DNA of 64,000 bases from Mytilus edulis (Eukaryota > Mollusca > Bivalvia > Mytilida > Mytilidae), in contig NC_092356.1 of NCBI RefSeq assembly GCF_963676685.1, forward strand, positions 23,051,750 through 23,115,749, in the 5' to 3' direction. A model generated the notes under the pieces. That model was not told the origin of the DNA. It ran no database searches and saw only the letters and a program-made list of their open reading frames with translations. Within the stretch, counting starts at the first letter, position 1, and each line of letters opens with the position of its first letter. A program made the position numbers and the translations under genes. This document shows positions 1 to 11,964 of this stretch, piece by piece.

Positions 1-502
1 TGTTTAAAAAAATATTCAGGTTTTTGTTTTCCGATTTTTTGCCATGAATTATATAGGGTCAGAAAATCAAGTTTTTTGTAGGTGAGTGTGGTTTGGGTTT
101 CAACTTTGAGTACATTCTTTATCACCCACAGTTCTCGAAATCTTTTTTTCCCTGGTGGTTCTTGAAGAAAATCTGCTGGTCCTCACTATCAAGTCTATTG
201 AAAAATACTAAAATTGTGTCAGTCCTATGCAATATTTTGGTGGTTAAATCCTTAGGACTGACACTTTTCGCGAATAAATATTTTTTCTCAGGACTTCAAA
301 GACATAATGTGAAAACTATTTTAAATTTTTGTTAGTTATTTTTTTATTTCAATAAAACAACATTACTTAAACTCATTTGGGTAATGGGCAGTAAGTAAGT
401 AAGTACTAAAAAAACCTCCTATCAATTATTTTTTTAAATGCAACCTAAGTTTTGTATTTTTTGTACTTTTTTGGTTGTAAATTTACAAAGGCACTTTATT
501 AT

Positions 503-667
503 ATATATAGAATAACCATACATTGTCTCGAAATATCAATGTTATTTGTACAATTAGGCTTAGAAACAGGTAGAAAGCGAGGCTGTGCCGAGCATTTCTA
601 CCTGTTTCGAGCCGAGTACAAATAACAGATTGATATTTCGAGACAATCTATGGTTATTCTTTATATA
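503..667. repeat. foldback element (nested inverted repeat)
   Basis: The left arm from about 509 (agaataaccatacattgtct) is mirrored by the right arm ending near 660. An inner inverted repeat (gaaacaggtagaaa / tttctacctgtttc) surrounds a short GC-richer loop. The whole segment can form one long hairpin. It resembles a MITE or foldback element; no target duplication was identified. Confidence 0.7.
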
Positions 668-2122
668 CTGCAACTCTTATAACTGTTCAAAGTGAAGTAT
701 TTAGGGTAAAAACCGTCATTCTTTAATTGTGAGTGGACAACGTAAAATTGCAGCGAACCTGTATGTTTTATTGACGTCATAAATAAAACTACAGAAAGGC
801 ATTGTCAACGTCACAAACAAGGTAATATACGGACAGTGACTGCATGTATATCACATATAAATATACAGTCAATGCAATTTGACTGCTCAAATAGCACAGC
901 TTCAGTATATACATGAATAATTACTTACTTTATAAATATTTTAAAAAATTCTTTCTTTTTGGTTAATTTTGTAGTTTGATTGAAATCTACATAATTTCCC
1001 TTTTCTTAAAGCAAGAAAAAGTCTTCAGCATTTTTATACTGTATTGTATTTAATGTGAATCATTATAAAAGTTCATATAATTATGATTAATTTAAATACT
1101 TATGACAATCATTTTACATACAAAAAAAATAATAACATAACAATATTTTTTTTACAAATGATTTATTTCAAACTATTTATTTGTTTTTAAAAATTGTTAT
1201 CAAATTTGTTATTATAAGGTTTGATAGCAATATTTAAAGTTTTTAAAACATTTATTTATTAAAGATTCATAAACCATCCTGGATTTTTTCCAAACTTATA
1301 CAGAAGCTTCTTACAATCAAAAGATAGCATCTAGAGGAAAATTGTTATTTATTTCTTCCCCATTTTTGTTGACTCTGCGACTATTGTCACAAAAGCGAGA
1401 TATTGCAATCCCACATTTCGTCGTCATCAGAAATCTGTAAATCACAAGGAAGGGTGGAGTTCCCAGAAAGAACCACATAAACTCGTCAGAAAAACTGATA
1501 AATTTAGAGTCAAATGAACCTTGACAGTTGAGCTCGAACTCTCAACCTCAGTAGTGATATACCAGTGATAGTGTGAAATCATTTATTTTCGTGGGTATTG
1601 ATTTTCTAGAATTGCTGAAAACTTTTCGTAGATATTTGATTTCATTGTTTTGACAATCTCTATTGAAAATATGTTAGTCCTTGAACATTTGAATTTGGGG
1701 TTCACTTGTACCCAAGAAACTCACAAACATTGGTATTGGTTAGTGGTATCCAACATACAATAGTATATATAATATATAATTTTATTAATTGTCATTAATC
1801 ATTTAAATATTTGTGGCAATACACAAACAATAAACAATAAACAACAATGAATCCATATATAGTAACTGAAGAACTCTTATAAACCACAGAACTTCCAACC
1901 TAATTTCAACCATGATCACATGGATCACATGATCACATGGATCAGTTTATCATCATGTGCACTTTTCCTTTATACATTGATGAGTTGCACACTCTTGTAT
2001 ATATGTAAACAACATGTCTTTTGATTATTAAATCTTTTTTCCATAAACTTTAAAATTTTGTTCAAATTTTTAACATTATTTTGACAATTAATTAATCATA
2101 ATGCATGACAATTATTCAATTA

Positions 2123-2440
2123 CATGCAAATTTGACATGAAAAAGAACTTCTAAATGATAGATTGACGTCTGCTGAAAATAAAGGTACACTATAAGTCTA
2201 TAAACTAATCGTAGAAACCATACCAGGATACAAATTTTATACGCCAGATGCATGTTTCATCTTCACAATTTCATGCAAATTTGACATGAAAAAGAACTTC
2301 TAAATGATAGATTGATTTCTGCTTCAAGTAAAGGTACACTATGTCAATAAACTTATTGTAGAAACCATACCAGGATACAAATTTTGTACGCCAGATGCAC
2401 GTTTCATTGACAAAAAGCTCATCAGTGACGCTTCAATGAC
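2123..2440 (-). repeat. dimer of a hammerhead-ribozyme-bearing repeat
   Basis: Two head-to-tail units share the segments catgcaaatttgacatgaaa, gatagattga and accataccaggatacaaatt. The right unit carries a hammerhead-like core on the - strand at 2388-2431 (CTGATGA, then GAAA, with GCGTCA/TGGCGT able to pair as stem I). The left unit is truncated before the core. Stem II of the right unit is poorly paired, so the motif is probably decayed. Confidence 0.55.
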
Positions 2441-2599
2441 AAAAGATAGAAAGGACATAATGTTGAGAAGCACTGAGAGCCCAAAATTTTTATATGTTTT
2501 GACAAATACAGCTAAGGTCTTCTATTCCTGGGGAAGAAAATCTTTAGTATAAAAATTAGGAGATTTAGTATGATGAGAAGGTGGACAGTGCGAGGGCTG

Positions 2600-3220
2600 T
2601 ATAGCAAGTCAAGGTTGTTAAAACTTCCATCATCATGATGAGACAACTATCAACCAAAGTTAAAATAAAGTTGATGTATAAAGCAGTTATAGGCAACCAT
2701 ACAGCCTTCAACAATGAGAAAAATATAAACTGTGTAGTCAGCTATAAAAGGCCCTGATATGAAAAGAAAACTCTACTAATTCATTTGAAAAAAAACTGCA
2801 TCAAACTTACGAGTATGAAATTGAGAATGGAATGGGGAATGTGTCAAAGAGACAACAACCTGACAATAGAATACACAACGGTAGAAGATCACCAATAGGT
2901 CTTCAATGCAGCCAGAAATTCACGCACCCGGAAGGCGTCCTTCAGCTGGGCCCGTTAATAACAAATATACATACTAGTTTAATGATAATGGACGTCATAC
3001 TAAACTCCAAATTATACACAAGAAACTAAAATTAAAAATAATACAAGACTAAAAAAGGCCAGAGTCTTCTTACTTGGGACAGGTGCAAAAATGGGGCGGG
3101 GTTAAACATGTTTATGAAATCTCAACCCTTCCCCTATATCTCTAGCCAATGTAGAAAAGTAAACGCATAATACACACATTAAAATTCAGTTCAAGAGAAG
3201 TCCAAGTCCAATGTCATGCC
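2600..3220 (+). repeat. composite bivalve interspersed repeat
   Basis: The block runs from a segment with ggcaaccatacagccttcaa and cagctataaaaggccc into one with aatgtgtcaaagagacaaca and cccggaaggcgtccttcagc. I recognise both as very common mussel repeats. The 65-residue open frame at 2832-3029 is a by-product of the repeat. A second partial copy of the first part lies at 3305-3440. Confidence 0.6.
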
Positions 3221-4204
3221 TGTATTAAGGAAAATAGCTACTGGAAAGGACATACAGTGCAGATCTAGACCAGTTAGAATCTGAATGGATATAATTAATT
3301 TAAAGGAAGCCAAAGTTAAAATAAAGTTGATGTATAAAGCAGTTATAGGCAACCATACAGCCTTGAACAATGAGAAAAACATAAACTGTGTAAATTCATT
3401 GCTTGCGAAAAACATAAACTGTGTGAATTCATTGCTTTCATGTTCATAGACAATAAATTTAGACACAATTTAATGGTTTTTTTTGTCATTTTCTGAGGAT
3501 TAAAATGTCTTGACCATAGGATATTCTTTAGAAACTGTTCATGTTATTTTTCAAATTGGGATAAAGGATTTCTTTGGTGATTGACTGCAAGTCGATTGAA
3601 GTGCAAATTGAAAAATATTTTATTAAAAGCTGGCTATGAAACATGATTGTAGTTCTTATAATTTTAAAGTTGGGAGAAATGTTAAATTCATTTTATCAAA
3701 ATGGCACTTGATACGTTTTACTGAATGGCTGTTAAAATCAAAATAATAAAAAAAACATTCAACTGAAATAGATATCATTTTAAAAATAGATAGGAAATGT
3801 ATTAAGGGGAGATAACATCACATTTTAATTTTTATGGGAGACCTGAGTAATCTCCCATTTAATGACTAGGTTATTTCATTGTGAATGTGTTTTTTTCTTG
3901 TTTTTGTTTGTATTTTTAAAAATTTAAGATCAATTCTTTAGTGTTAGTATGAACATATTTTTGAAAATATCTTAATTAAAAATTAATGTAATAATATTTT
4001 AATGCAAATGATAATTAACTAATTTGTATTTAAAAAACAGCATCACCCTCTTATGGTATTATTACTGGTGATTTTTTCTATTCATGTGATAATAAATGCA
4101 AGCACTGATATTAACTTAAAATCTTCATCACATGTTCTATTAATTTTAGGTGAATTTGATCATTTAAAGTCTGAACTCATCTAGCTAATTACAAATTCTA
4201 TATA

Positions 4205-4509
4205 GTGCAGCAGTCTTCACGCTGAACTGCTAAATCTACTGGCCCGCAGCTCAATTTTTGAAAATTTTTAGTTAGATTCTGTTGGCCTGTAGGTCTAATT
4301 ATTACAGTCTCGATAGTCCAAATAATTATGACTCTTGAAAGGCTATTATATTTTTTTTCTTTGACGCCTTACTCGTCGAAGTAAGGCGTCAAAGAAAAAA
4401 ATTATAATAGCCTTTCAAGACGTCATAATTATTTGGACTACAGGCCCGAGAGCAATTTTACCAGCCTGGGCTGCCTGGGCTGTCACTCGTCGTGAAGACT
4501 GGTGCAGCA
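4205..4509. mobile_element. foldback MITE with terminal inverted repeats
   Basis: The outer ends gtgcagca-gtcttcacg and cgtgaagactggtgcagcac are inverted copies. Inside, arms of about 57 bp (from gtccaaataattatgact at about 4317, mirrored up to about 4439) flank a short centre near tcgtcgaa. It is a non-autonomous DNA element by structure, and no coding sequence is present. Confidence 0.65.
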
Positions 4510-4609
4510 CATTACATGTACATGTATCATATGCCTTATAAAATTAATATGTATGACTATGTGTTTCTATATACCATATGCATTGTATCAACAAAGTTTT
4601 TTTTTCAGA

Positions 4610-4775
4610 ATGTATTTATATCTATACATAAATACGTCTGAACCAGTGACAACTCTACGGCAGATTTTATCCATTGGATCACCAGTGATGGTTATACAAG
4701 GCTGAAAACACATTCTGTATATTTAATTTGTCTAAATAACACCCCAACAATGTTAATCTGTAAATTTGCGTAAGA
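4610..4775 (-). repeat. SINE tail fragment, same family as the 31-kb array
   Basis: The segment containing acgtctgaaccagtgacaac, ggatcaccagtgatgg and ccccaacaatgttaatctg matches the tail part of the tRNA-derived SINE in the tandem array at 30981-32518. The tRNA-like head is missing, so the copy is truncated. Confidence 0.6.
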
Positions 4776-4901
4776 ACATAGAACACTGAACCACCTTAAG
4801 GCAACTGACAATTGAACTGCAAATTAAAAATACTGTCATGTGTAGTTTCTATATAAACATATAATTCACAAAAATTACAATTTCTACTTTAATAATTTCA
4901 G

Positions 4902-5013
4902 GAGAGTTAAAAGACCCAAGTAAAGCCATTCCTAAAGGCACCCTGTCAGCTGTCACTTTCACTTTTGGGACCTATTTTATTCTGATGGTATTAGTTGGTG
5001 CTTCTTGTGATAG
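4902..5013 (+). CDS. SLC12A9: SLC12A9-like cotransporter, exon a
   Basis: The exon follows an acceptor (aataatttcag) and ends at gatag|gtataa. It enters with two bases of a split codon and encodes GELKDPSKAIPKGTL followed by a hydrophobic helix, then a Cys-Asp-Arg end split across the next junction. The GELKDPS-AIP-GT signature is a hallmark of SLC12 cation-chloride cotransporters, between two transmembrane helices. Phase agrees with exon b (AG|G gives Arg). Confidence 0.88.
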
Positions 5014-6294
5014 GTATAATATAGTATTCTAAGAAATATACAAAATTACAATGTTCAGGCAGAGGGGGGAGGATTTAAAACATGACTTTTGATGATTTAT
5101 TTACTTTTATTTAAATATTTTTGTATAGCAGAATGAAAGTTAATATGATATAGGACAAAAATACCACTGTTTTGAATTGATTTGAAATTCCTAAAGAGTT
5201 ATTATTTAATCAAACAACCTCCTTTGCATATTTTTTGAAAAATTAATCTGTCAGATGTCAAAAATAACATTTGAATTTTGACTCCTATATAAGAATTTTG
5301 TCTTGCATATTTGCATTGGTCCCTTTTAATCTTTTTCTTTAGTTAAGGTAAAATTTGCAAAACATTTTGAAATTAGCACATTTTTAGATGCAAGGTAAGA
5401 GGTTGTAGCTAAGATTTAATTTTACAAACAAATGGAAAGTGACATGTGTATTGCATTATTTTTTAAGGATAGATCATTAAATCATATAGAAATAACCCGA
5501 TACTATCCTCTTATTTATGCATGAATTAAGAATGGTAAAATATACATGTCCAAGGTAGCAATCAAAGACAGTAATTTGAAGAAAACAGACAACAAAACAG
5601 ACAAATAGTCTACAAAATTAAAGATTGACCCCAACCAAAAGCCAGGGTTAAACTCTAGTACTATAGGTCATCATATGCATATGTGTCACTCTTATTTAAG
5701 TATTTTTGATAGTAAAATTTAGTCTTTATCACTCTCCACCAAGTATATTACCTATAATTCTCGTATTAGGGCTTTGAGACGAGATCGAGCATTATCAATG
5801 ACGTCACATTGTATGAGGGGAAGTTATCAGCTACATCACAATGTATGAGGAGACATTATCAAGCTTGCTATCATCAAGCATAAAACTGTCTTAGGGAAGA
5901 GAAAAAAGCCAGGAATAGAAGTACAAACAGATAATCAGGTTTTCTTTGTATAGATATTGAAAAATATCAGCTGCTCAATACAATGTGAAGCTTTTTAGCT
6001 CGTTCGTATCTCTAACTCACAAAAAATGCTCACATTGTGGCTCACGGCTGATATTTTAGGATATCAATGTGTAGAAAACCTGATAATCTATACAATGTAC
6101 TTGCACATTATATTATAATGAATTTCTGTTTCTTGTCTAATATTTAGACATTGACAACTTAATAAAATATTATAACAACTAATTTTTGTTTGAATACCAC
6201 CTAACAAGAATTGAGTTCAAGCCTGCGACTGTTTGCTACTTGAATTGTTAGTTTAAACATATTTATATATAGTGGATTGGGAAACAAGTTTTGC

Positions 6295-6604
6295 AACTTA
6301 TATTTATCCCTTTCCACTTTGCGGGTGCGAATGTTGCCTTGTAGCAGCATTTAAGCCTACTCTTTTTCGAAATCTACAAGGGTGTCTTTAATGTGCAAGT
6401 GATATGGCTCTCTCTTAACGCGGGCCAGCCATTTATCGTCCCCTTCCGACAGACTATCATCGTTTCCTCAAGACCATACTCGCAAATGGTGTCATAGGAG
6501 AGTAGAAAATTGAGTTTCCTGAAATTTTCATCCCGAATGGGAATCGAACCAGGAACCTTTGTGTTAGTAGTCCAATGCACTAACCACTACACCAAGGCTC
6601 TCAT
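6295..6604 (-). mobile_element. tRNA-derived SINE in an SLC12A9 intron
   Basis: On the - strand the element starts with a tRNA-like head (tgtagtggttagtgcattgg as A-box region, and a B box ggttcgattcc). The body contains ggcccgcgttaagagagagc and ends near tgcacattaaagacaccctt. It is recognisable as a mollusc tRNA-SINE and is not a functional tRNA. Confidence 0.7.
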
Positions 6605-6755
6605 AAATTGTTGTCTCACTTGAATGTTAATTAAATGCTACAAATGAACCAAAATTTATCTTTTATTTCATTGTTTTTCGTATATTGATATTCCAAAATC
6701 AAGCCGAGTCTTATACATGTACATATTTATGCTCAAATGCAAATGCTATTTTTAG

Positions 6756-6913
6756 GTGTCTTCTGCTGAATGATTACCTGTTTCTACAGTCCATTAACCT
6801 GTGGAGTCCTTTCATCCTGATCGGTATATTTGCTGCGACCCTGTCTGCAGCTTTAGGAAATCTGATTGGAGCATCTAGAATCTTACAGGCGTTAGCAAAC
6901 GATGAATTATTTT
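6756..6913 (+). CDS. SLC12A9: SLC12A9-like cotransporter, exon b
   Basis: The acceptor is tatttttag and the donor t|gtaagt. It encodes a loop followed by a helix with the motif IGIFAATLSAALGNLIGASR, then ILQALANDELF. The family motif SAAL-NLIGA-RIL is nearly unchanged from vertebrate SLC12A9 as I remember it. It enters with one base of the split Arg codon and leaves one base of a Trp codon. Confidence 0.9.
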
Positions 6914-7344
6914 GTAAGTTTCTGTCATTGTAAATAAGTTAATTTTTTGTGAAAACTTGATTTATGACCAAAAAAAATCAATGGAAACAAATACATTTTT
7001 GTATGCATATGACAGGCTCCTGACTTGAGACAGGTGGTCTGAGACCACAATGGCCGTCCCTTGATTTTCGAATATAGTCCCTAGTGTTGACAGTGGGTTA
7101 CTTGCCATTACTTTTTATACCCTTTCCAAATTCATTTCTCTATGTTTAATGCATCAAATTGCAAGTAGGGGGGTTAAATTGCACTGTAAAAAAATTTGTG
7201 TCCAGAATTTCAAAGGAAAGTAGTGATTTGGTCTAGCTGAAAAAGGTTAAAAATTAGCACTTCAGAAGCTGTCAAAAGATTTCAAGACGCCCTAAACATA
7301 AAATTGTGCATATTTTGAGTTTGAGCTGATGAAATTTTCTATAA

Positions 7345-7832
7345 TTATACCCCTGCTTTAAAAAAGGGGGGGTATACTGTTTTACCTCTGTCTGTCAGTC
7401 CGTCCGTCCGTCCATCAGTCTGTCCGTCAGTCAGTCCGTCCCATGAAACTTTCGTCACATTTTTCTCAGGAACTACACTTCCACCCTTTCTGTAATTTGG
7501 TATCAACATTTATATATGTTAGCCATACCGTGTGATGCGTTTTCAGATTCATCACTCGACAACTTCCTGTTTACCGAACACTTGTATGATTTTACACATG
7601 ATAGCCAAGTTGAAAATTTTCGTCACATTTTTCTCAGGAACTACAATACAAGGATTTCTGAAATTTGGTTTCAGGATTTATATAAGTCAGCTATACTGTG
7701 TGATGCGTTTTCAGATTCATCACTTGACAACTTCCTGTTTACCAAACACTTGCATATTTTTACACTATTAATATTATCCACTTGCGGCGGGGGTATCATC
7801 AGTGAGCAGTAGCTCGCAGTTTCACTTGTTTT
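7345..7832 (+). mobile_element. tandem-cored repeat element (pearl/Helitron-like type)
   Basis: A terminal hairpin-forming segment (tacccctgctttaaaa... gggg) and a (gtcc)n-like stretch are followed by two head-to-tail units of about 165 bp. Each unit starts near ttcgtcacatttttctcagg and holds tgcgttttcagattcatcac. The end carries gcagtagctcgcagtttcac. Organisation with a tandem core resembles the bivalve pearl-type non-autonomous elements. Open frames of 98 and 79 codons inside are shadows of the repeat. Confidence 0.55.
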
Positions 7833-8447
7833 GATATAATTTGTCCCAAAAGTATTACAACACACTATAAAAATTTCATAGAGAAAGCGCAGGTGTGATT
7901 TTTTTAATGTTCATTTATGTTCTAAAAGAAATGCACTACGAATTAATTGTGGTCTCGCACCAGGTATGTAAGGGATGTAGTAGGGTTGAACATGTTTTTG
8001 ATCACTTTAACCTCTAAAAAAGGTGTAACAATACAACGTATGAAGAAACTGTCAAAATCAGTCGGACTCAACAAATTAGTAGAAAGCACAAAATCAACTA
8101 TTGTGAATTCCTTTGTTTTTGTAGGGTACCATTTTTTTTTGTATTTAGCAAAAGATGTTTTTTTTATGATTTTATGTTTCATGGTTCTGCCTAGGTCTGC
8201 ATACACCCTTGATGGAAAATTTGTTGTTCACAGATACCCACACAATTGACAAAATTAGTATACAGCAAAAAATAATGAATACACTAACATAAAAACAAAG
8301 GACACAAATTTCCAACTAAATTTACTAGCAGTCACTAAAAGCTAGTTCAAAACAAATTACAATTAATAAATAAGACACCCTGTGATTAATATGTCATTCA
8401 TATATCTGAGTATTTCAGCATTTCAATGAAGAACATATATTTTTCAG

Positions 8448-8530
8448 GGTTTGTTTTAAGGCCTGCTTCAAAGGTTACTAGGGGAGGTAATCCATACATT
8501 GCTGTGTTGATTTCCTGGTTCCTTGTTCAG
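8448..8530 (+). CDS. SLC12A9: SLC12A9-like cotransporter, exon c
   Basis: This 83-nt exon lies between atttttcag and gttcag|gtaaca. It encodes WFVLRPASKVTRGGNPYIAV and then LISWFLVQ; the RGGNP turn is typical of the family. It ends in phase 0, matching exon d. Confidence 0.88.
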
Positions 8531-9286
8531 GTAACAGAAATGTGTGATACCTCGTTTATTAGTTGCTTAAAATACCTATGAAATTTTAACTGATCAGCCA
8601 TGTGGTTTTACTTTTCAATTCCTTGTTCCTACAGTTAGTCAAGCGTATTACTTTTATACAAATGTGTTTTAATTAACTAGTACAAGTAACAAATTTTGAA
8701 AATAGAGTTATATCTCTTAGACTTGAGATTTTGTTGCTTTTACAAGTAGAATATTCATAATTTTATATTTCTTCTTTTCCCTCATTCCTATTAGCTACAT
8801 TGCTCAAATAGAGTGTTAAAGTGCATGTCTTTACTAGTTTGCCTTTACTATTCTTGAAAGTTCAATTTGTTGAAAAATAAAAATGACATTTGCCTGTTAT
8901 TTACAAAATACTGTCTATTTACAAGTTTCAAGGGAGTAATTTGAAAAGGCCTTTTACAGTTACTGAACAGTTGTGATTATTTAATGTATTTCTTAAGGTC
9001 TAGAAATAAAAGGTTGCATTCTAATTTAGAGATGTTATAAGCAAACCAGAACAGAATATTTAAACTACCAAAACTTAAGAATTTCAAGGGGAGATAATTA
9101 GATAATAACAAGAAAACCTATGTACATGTTTTCATTGTGAAATTTGGCCGTTCAAATAAATAAGAGAAATTCAACTTTTATTTGGTATACATTTGAATTA
9201 TCTTAAACTTTAAATAATAGATACCGTATTTTAAAGTTGGTGTGTTCTGCACAAAATGTAATAAATGTTATTTTTTTTTATTTCAG

Positions 9287-9411
9287 ATAGTATTGTTAGT
9301 AGGATCACTGAATGCCATAGCTCCTGCAGCCTCTGTGTTCTTCCTTCTGTCCTATGCCGCTGTCAATCTGGCATGTTTGGCATTAGAGTTGGCATCAGCT
9401 CCAAACTTTAG
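9287..9411 (+). CDS. SLC12A9: SLC12A9-like cotransporter, exon d
   Basis: The exon lies between tatttcag and ctttag|gtactt. It encodes a transmembrane segment ([13 protein letters not shown]...), then a second with [19 protein letters not shown]. The short motif SAPNFRP, completed by exon e, is conserved in SLC12 proteins. Confidence 0.9.
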
Positions 9412-9659
9412 GTACTTAAATATTCAATATTATTATTATTATTACTTGTGATGTCACTGTACATGTGATGTCACAAAGAGGTTAAAATTGACATATATTT
9501 GACCTAAAATGACCTATTACATATACTTTGTGGACTAGTTGATTTTGAGTCAAGGTCATACTAAAAATATACTTAACACACATTAACATCTTCGTAAAAT
9601 ACATCTTGTCACAAAATATTTTATTTTATCCATGAAATTAGCATAAACTGGTATCCCAT

Positions 9660-9960
9660 GAATAGAAAAAAGTAAAATCTCAAAAATACTAAACTATGAG
9701 GAAAAATCAAAAGAGAAAGTCCTTAATCAAATGGCAAAATCAAAAACTCAAACACATCAAACGAATGGATAAAAACTGTCATATTTGACTTAGAACAGGC
9801 ATTTTGAAACAGGCATTTTCTTATGTAGAAAATGGTGGATTGAACCTGTTTTTATAACTAGCTAAACCTCTCACTTGTATGACAGTCATATCAAATTCCA
9901 TTATATTGACAATGATGTGTGAACAAAACAAACAGACATAATAGGTAAAATGAAAAAAAA
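9660..9960 (+). repeat. common mussel repeat
   Basis: It contains aatggcaaaatcaaaaactc, gtagaaaatggtggattgaa and gtgtgaacaaaacaaacaga. Related copies are at 35030-35310, 18425-18660, 24000-24150, and inverted at 15170-15330 and 27620-27730. Confidence 0.6.
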
Positions 9961-10016
9961 AGGAAAGGAATGAAATAAAACATACATGTAGAAAACAATT
10001 CTAAATTATTTTTCAG

Positions 10017-10209
10017 GCCAACATTCAATATATTTACCTGGCACACCTGTGTTCTAGGGATGATTGGATCAATGGTGATGTGTTTTTTAGTCAGCCCTAT
10101 GTACAGTTCTATAGCAATTATTGCCATGCTGTTATTGGTTATTTTACTGCACTTTAAATCGGTACCATCAGAATGGGGCTCTATTAGCCAAGCTTTGATT
10201 TTCCATCAA
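10017..10209 (+). CDS. SLC12A9: SLC12A9-like cotransporter, exon e
   Basis: The exon lies between tttttcag and catcaa|gtgagt. It completes RPTFNIFTWHTCVLG and adds two hydrophobic helices, then a cytosolic stretch with EWGSISQALIFHQ. It ends in phase 0 and joins exon f (VRKYLL...). The joined order HQ-VRKYLL-LD-RK is the family's exit from the membrane domain. Confidence 0.9.
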
Positions 10210-10489
10210 GTGAGTAATTAAACTGTTAGCAGTGGTTTTTTTTCATTATTGCAAAAAATGGCACAGCATTTAAAATTTTGGTAGTGTGCTATGTAATCAG
10301 CACTTCCTGAAATCGCAATAAGAAGATACCTTCCATTTTTGTCAATTGTTTAACATTTACAATGCAATCATAGATGCAATTGAAAATTTATGAATTGACA
10401 GGAAACAGAAGAAATATTGCATATGAAGATATTTGACATCCAATAGCTAATATTTCATGCATTTTTTTTGGAGAAGAAAATAAGAATAT

Positions 10490-10710
10490 AGATATAAGAA
10501 GATGTGGTATTAGTGCCAATGAAACAACTATCCATTCAAGTCATCATTTGTAAAAAAAAAAACAGTATAGGTCAAAGATAGGTCTTCAACATGGAGCCTT
10601 GGATTACACTGAACAGTATTAAAGCTATTAAGAGCCCCAAAAATGACTGGTGTAAAACCATATGCATTCAAAGGGAAAAACCAACAGTCTTATATTGATC
10701 TATATAAAAA
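10490..10710 (+). repeat. common mussel repeat (atataagaagatgtggtat family)
   Basis: It starts gatataagaagatgtggta and continues with a segment holding acatggagccttggattaca. Other copies or fragments: 17310-17360, 23405-23575, 26985-27190 and 36930-37040 on +; 15600-15660 and 28370-28460 on -. Confidence 0.6.
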
Positions 10711-10818
10711 AAACAAGAAACACTTATGAACCCCATCAACAAAGGACATACCTGTCATTTATATCTTTATTGACTTATCTCCCTTATTAGATTTAAGTAT
10801 GCAATCTATTTTTTTCAG

Positions 10819-11964
10819 GTGAGGAAGTATTTGCTTATGTTAGATCCCAGGAAAGCCCATATAAAGTATTGGAGACCACAAATATTGTTAATGGTGGCCC
10901 ATCCAAGACAGGCATGTGAACTTATTCATTTCATCAATGATATAAAAAAGGGAGGACTTTTCATTGTAGGCCATGTTAAAATTGGGTCTTTGGATAAATT
11001 TGATTATGACCCAGTTCAGACAGAATACCCACAGTGGATGAGTCTGATTGATAAACTGAAAGTGAAAGCATTCGCTGAATTAACATTGGCTAATACTGTT
11101 TCAGAAGGTCTAGCACATTTAATAAGACTTTCAGGTTTAGGCGGAATGAAACCAAATACCGTTTGCCTAGGATTTTACGATGATTCAAAACCTGTTGATT
11201 CGTTAGTGAAATGTATGAGGAGAAAAAGACGATTCTTTTCATCAGAAGAAATTAATTCCTCAAATGATGTGGATATGATGTTCGATAACCTTCCAATCAG
11301 AAGCGAGAGAAGTCACAAGCACCAGAGTCCATCAGATTACGTGAAGATGATATACGATTCATTGAAATTACAGAAAAATGTCTGTATATGTAGACATTTT
11401 AACCAGCTTGATAAATCTATAATTTTGAAGTCAACTACTGAATATTATATTGATGTATGGCCTTTGAACTTATTTCGACCATACACAGCAAGTATTTTTG
11501 ATGACACATGTTTATTCATGCTTCAGCTAGCATGTATTCTTGACATGGTTCCAGGATGGAAATCTAAAACATATCTTAGGGTCATGCTATGTACCAACAA
11601 TGAAGGTGTTGCAGGTAAAAATGTCGAAACAAAACTAGACAAGGTTTTGAAAACCTTCCGAATTCCAGCAAAAATCCAGCCGATTTCCTTAGACCTTGGA
11701 GAATCATACAAAGACTTATCCGAAGATGAAGACCACCAGATGACTCTATATAAATCAATACCAGAACATATAGTTACGAAAATAAACACTAGGATTAAAG
11801 AATGTTCCAAAAAGACGGCAGTGACCTTTATGTACTTACCAAGACCCCCTCAAGATACAACCGGCCAGCTGGAATATTTACTTAGTCTTACTGCTCTAAC
11901 CAATGACCTACCTCCCACAGTGCTTGTTCATGGGTTAAATCCAGTTATATCAACAACGCTTTAA
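10819..11964 (+). CDS. SLC12A9: SLC12A9-like cotransporter, terminal exon (cytosolic C-terminal domain)
   Basis: This large last exon after tttttcag encodes 381 residues ending at TAA (11962-11964). It carries the cytosolic domain of a cation-chloride cotransporter-like protein: KYWRPQILLMVAHPRQA, then KKGGLFIVGHV, then LGGMKPNTVCLGFYDD. These match vertebrate SLC12A9 (CIP1/CCC9) as I remember it, more closely than other SLC12 members. SLC12A9 is an orphan member that modulates NKCC1 in vertebrates; its transport role is not settled. With exons a-e about 600 residues are covered. The family is usually about 900 aa, so roughly the first 300 are missing and should lie to the left. The region around residues 135-170 (basic, Ser-rich) is less conserved. 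No frameshift or stop is seen, so the gene appears functional. Confidence 0.92.
   Translation: MRKYLLMLDPRKAHIKYWRPQILLMVAHPRQACELIHFINDIKKGGLFIVGHVKIGSLDKFDYDPVQTEYPQWMSLIDKLKVKAFAELTLANTVSEGLAHLIRLSGLGGMKPNTVCLGFYDDSKPVDSLVKCMRRKRRFFSSEEINSSNDVDMMFDNLPIRSERSHKHQSPSDYVKMIYDSLKLQKNVCICRHFNQLDKSIILKSTTEYYIDVWPLNLFRPYTASIFDDTCLFMLQLACILDMVPGWKSKTYLRVMLCTNNEGVAGKNVETKLDKVLKTFRIPAKIQPISLDLGESYKDLSEDEDHQMTLYKSIPEHIVTKINTRIKECSKKTAVTFMYLPRPPQDTTGQLEYLLSLTALTNDLPPTVLVHGLNPVISTTL

Larger units (their letters stand above)
1..4901 (+). other. upstream sequence / probable long intron of the SLC12A9-like gene
   Basis: No exon could be supported here. The first recognisable exon of the cotransporter begins at 4902 in the middle of a codon, so this stretch is probably intron, with the N-terminal exons left of the window. 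It is AT-rich and holds a foldback element (503-667), hammerhead-type repeats on the - strand (2123-2440), a composite bivalve repeat (2600-3220, with a partial second copy of its first part at 3305-3440), a foldback with terminal inverted repeats (4205-4509) and a SINE tail fragment (4610-4775). Short open frames here follow the repeats and are not genes. Confidence 0.55.

Noticed and set aside
2832-3029. 65-codon open frame as a small protein
   Set aside because: It lies fully within a common mussel repeat.
7516-7812. 98- and 79-codon frames with internal duplication
   Set aside because: The duplication is the tandem core of a repeat element.
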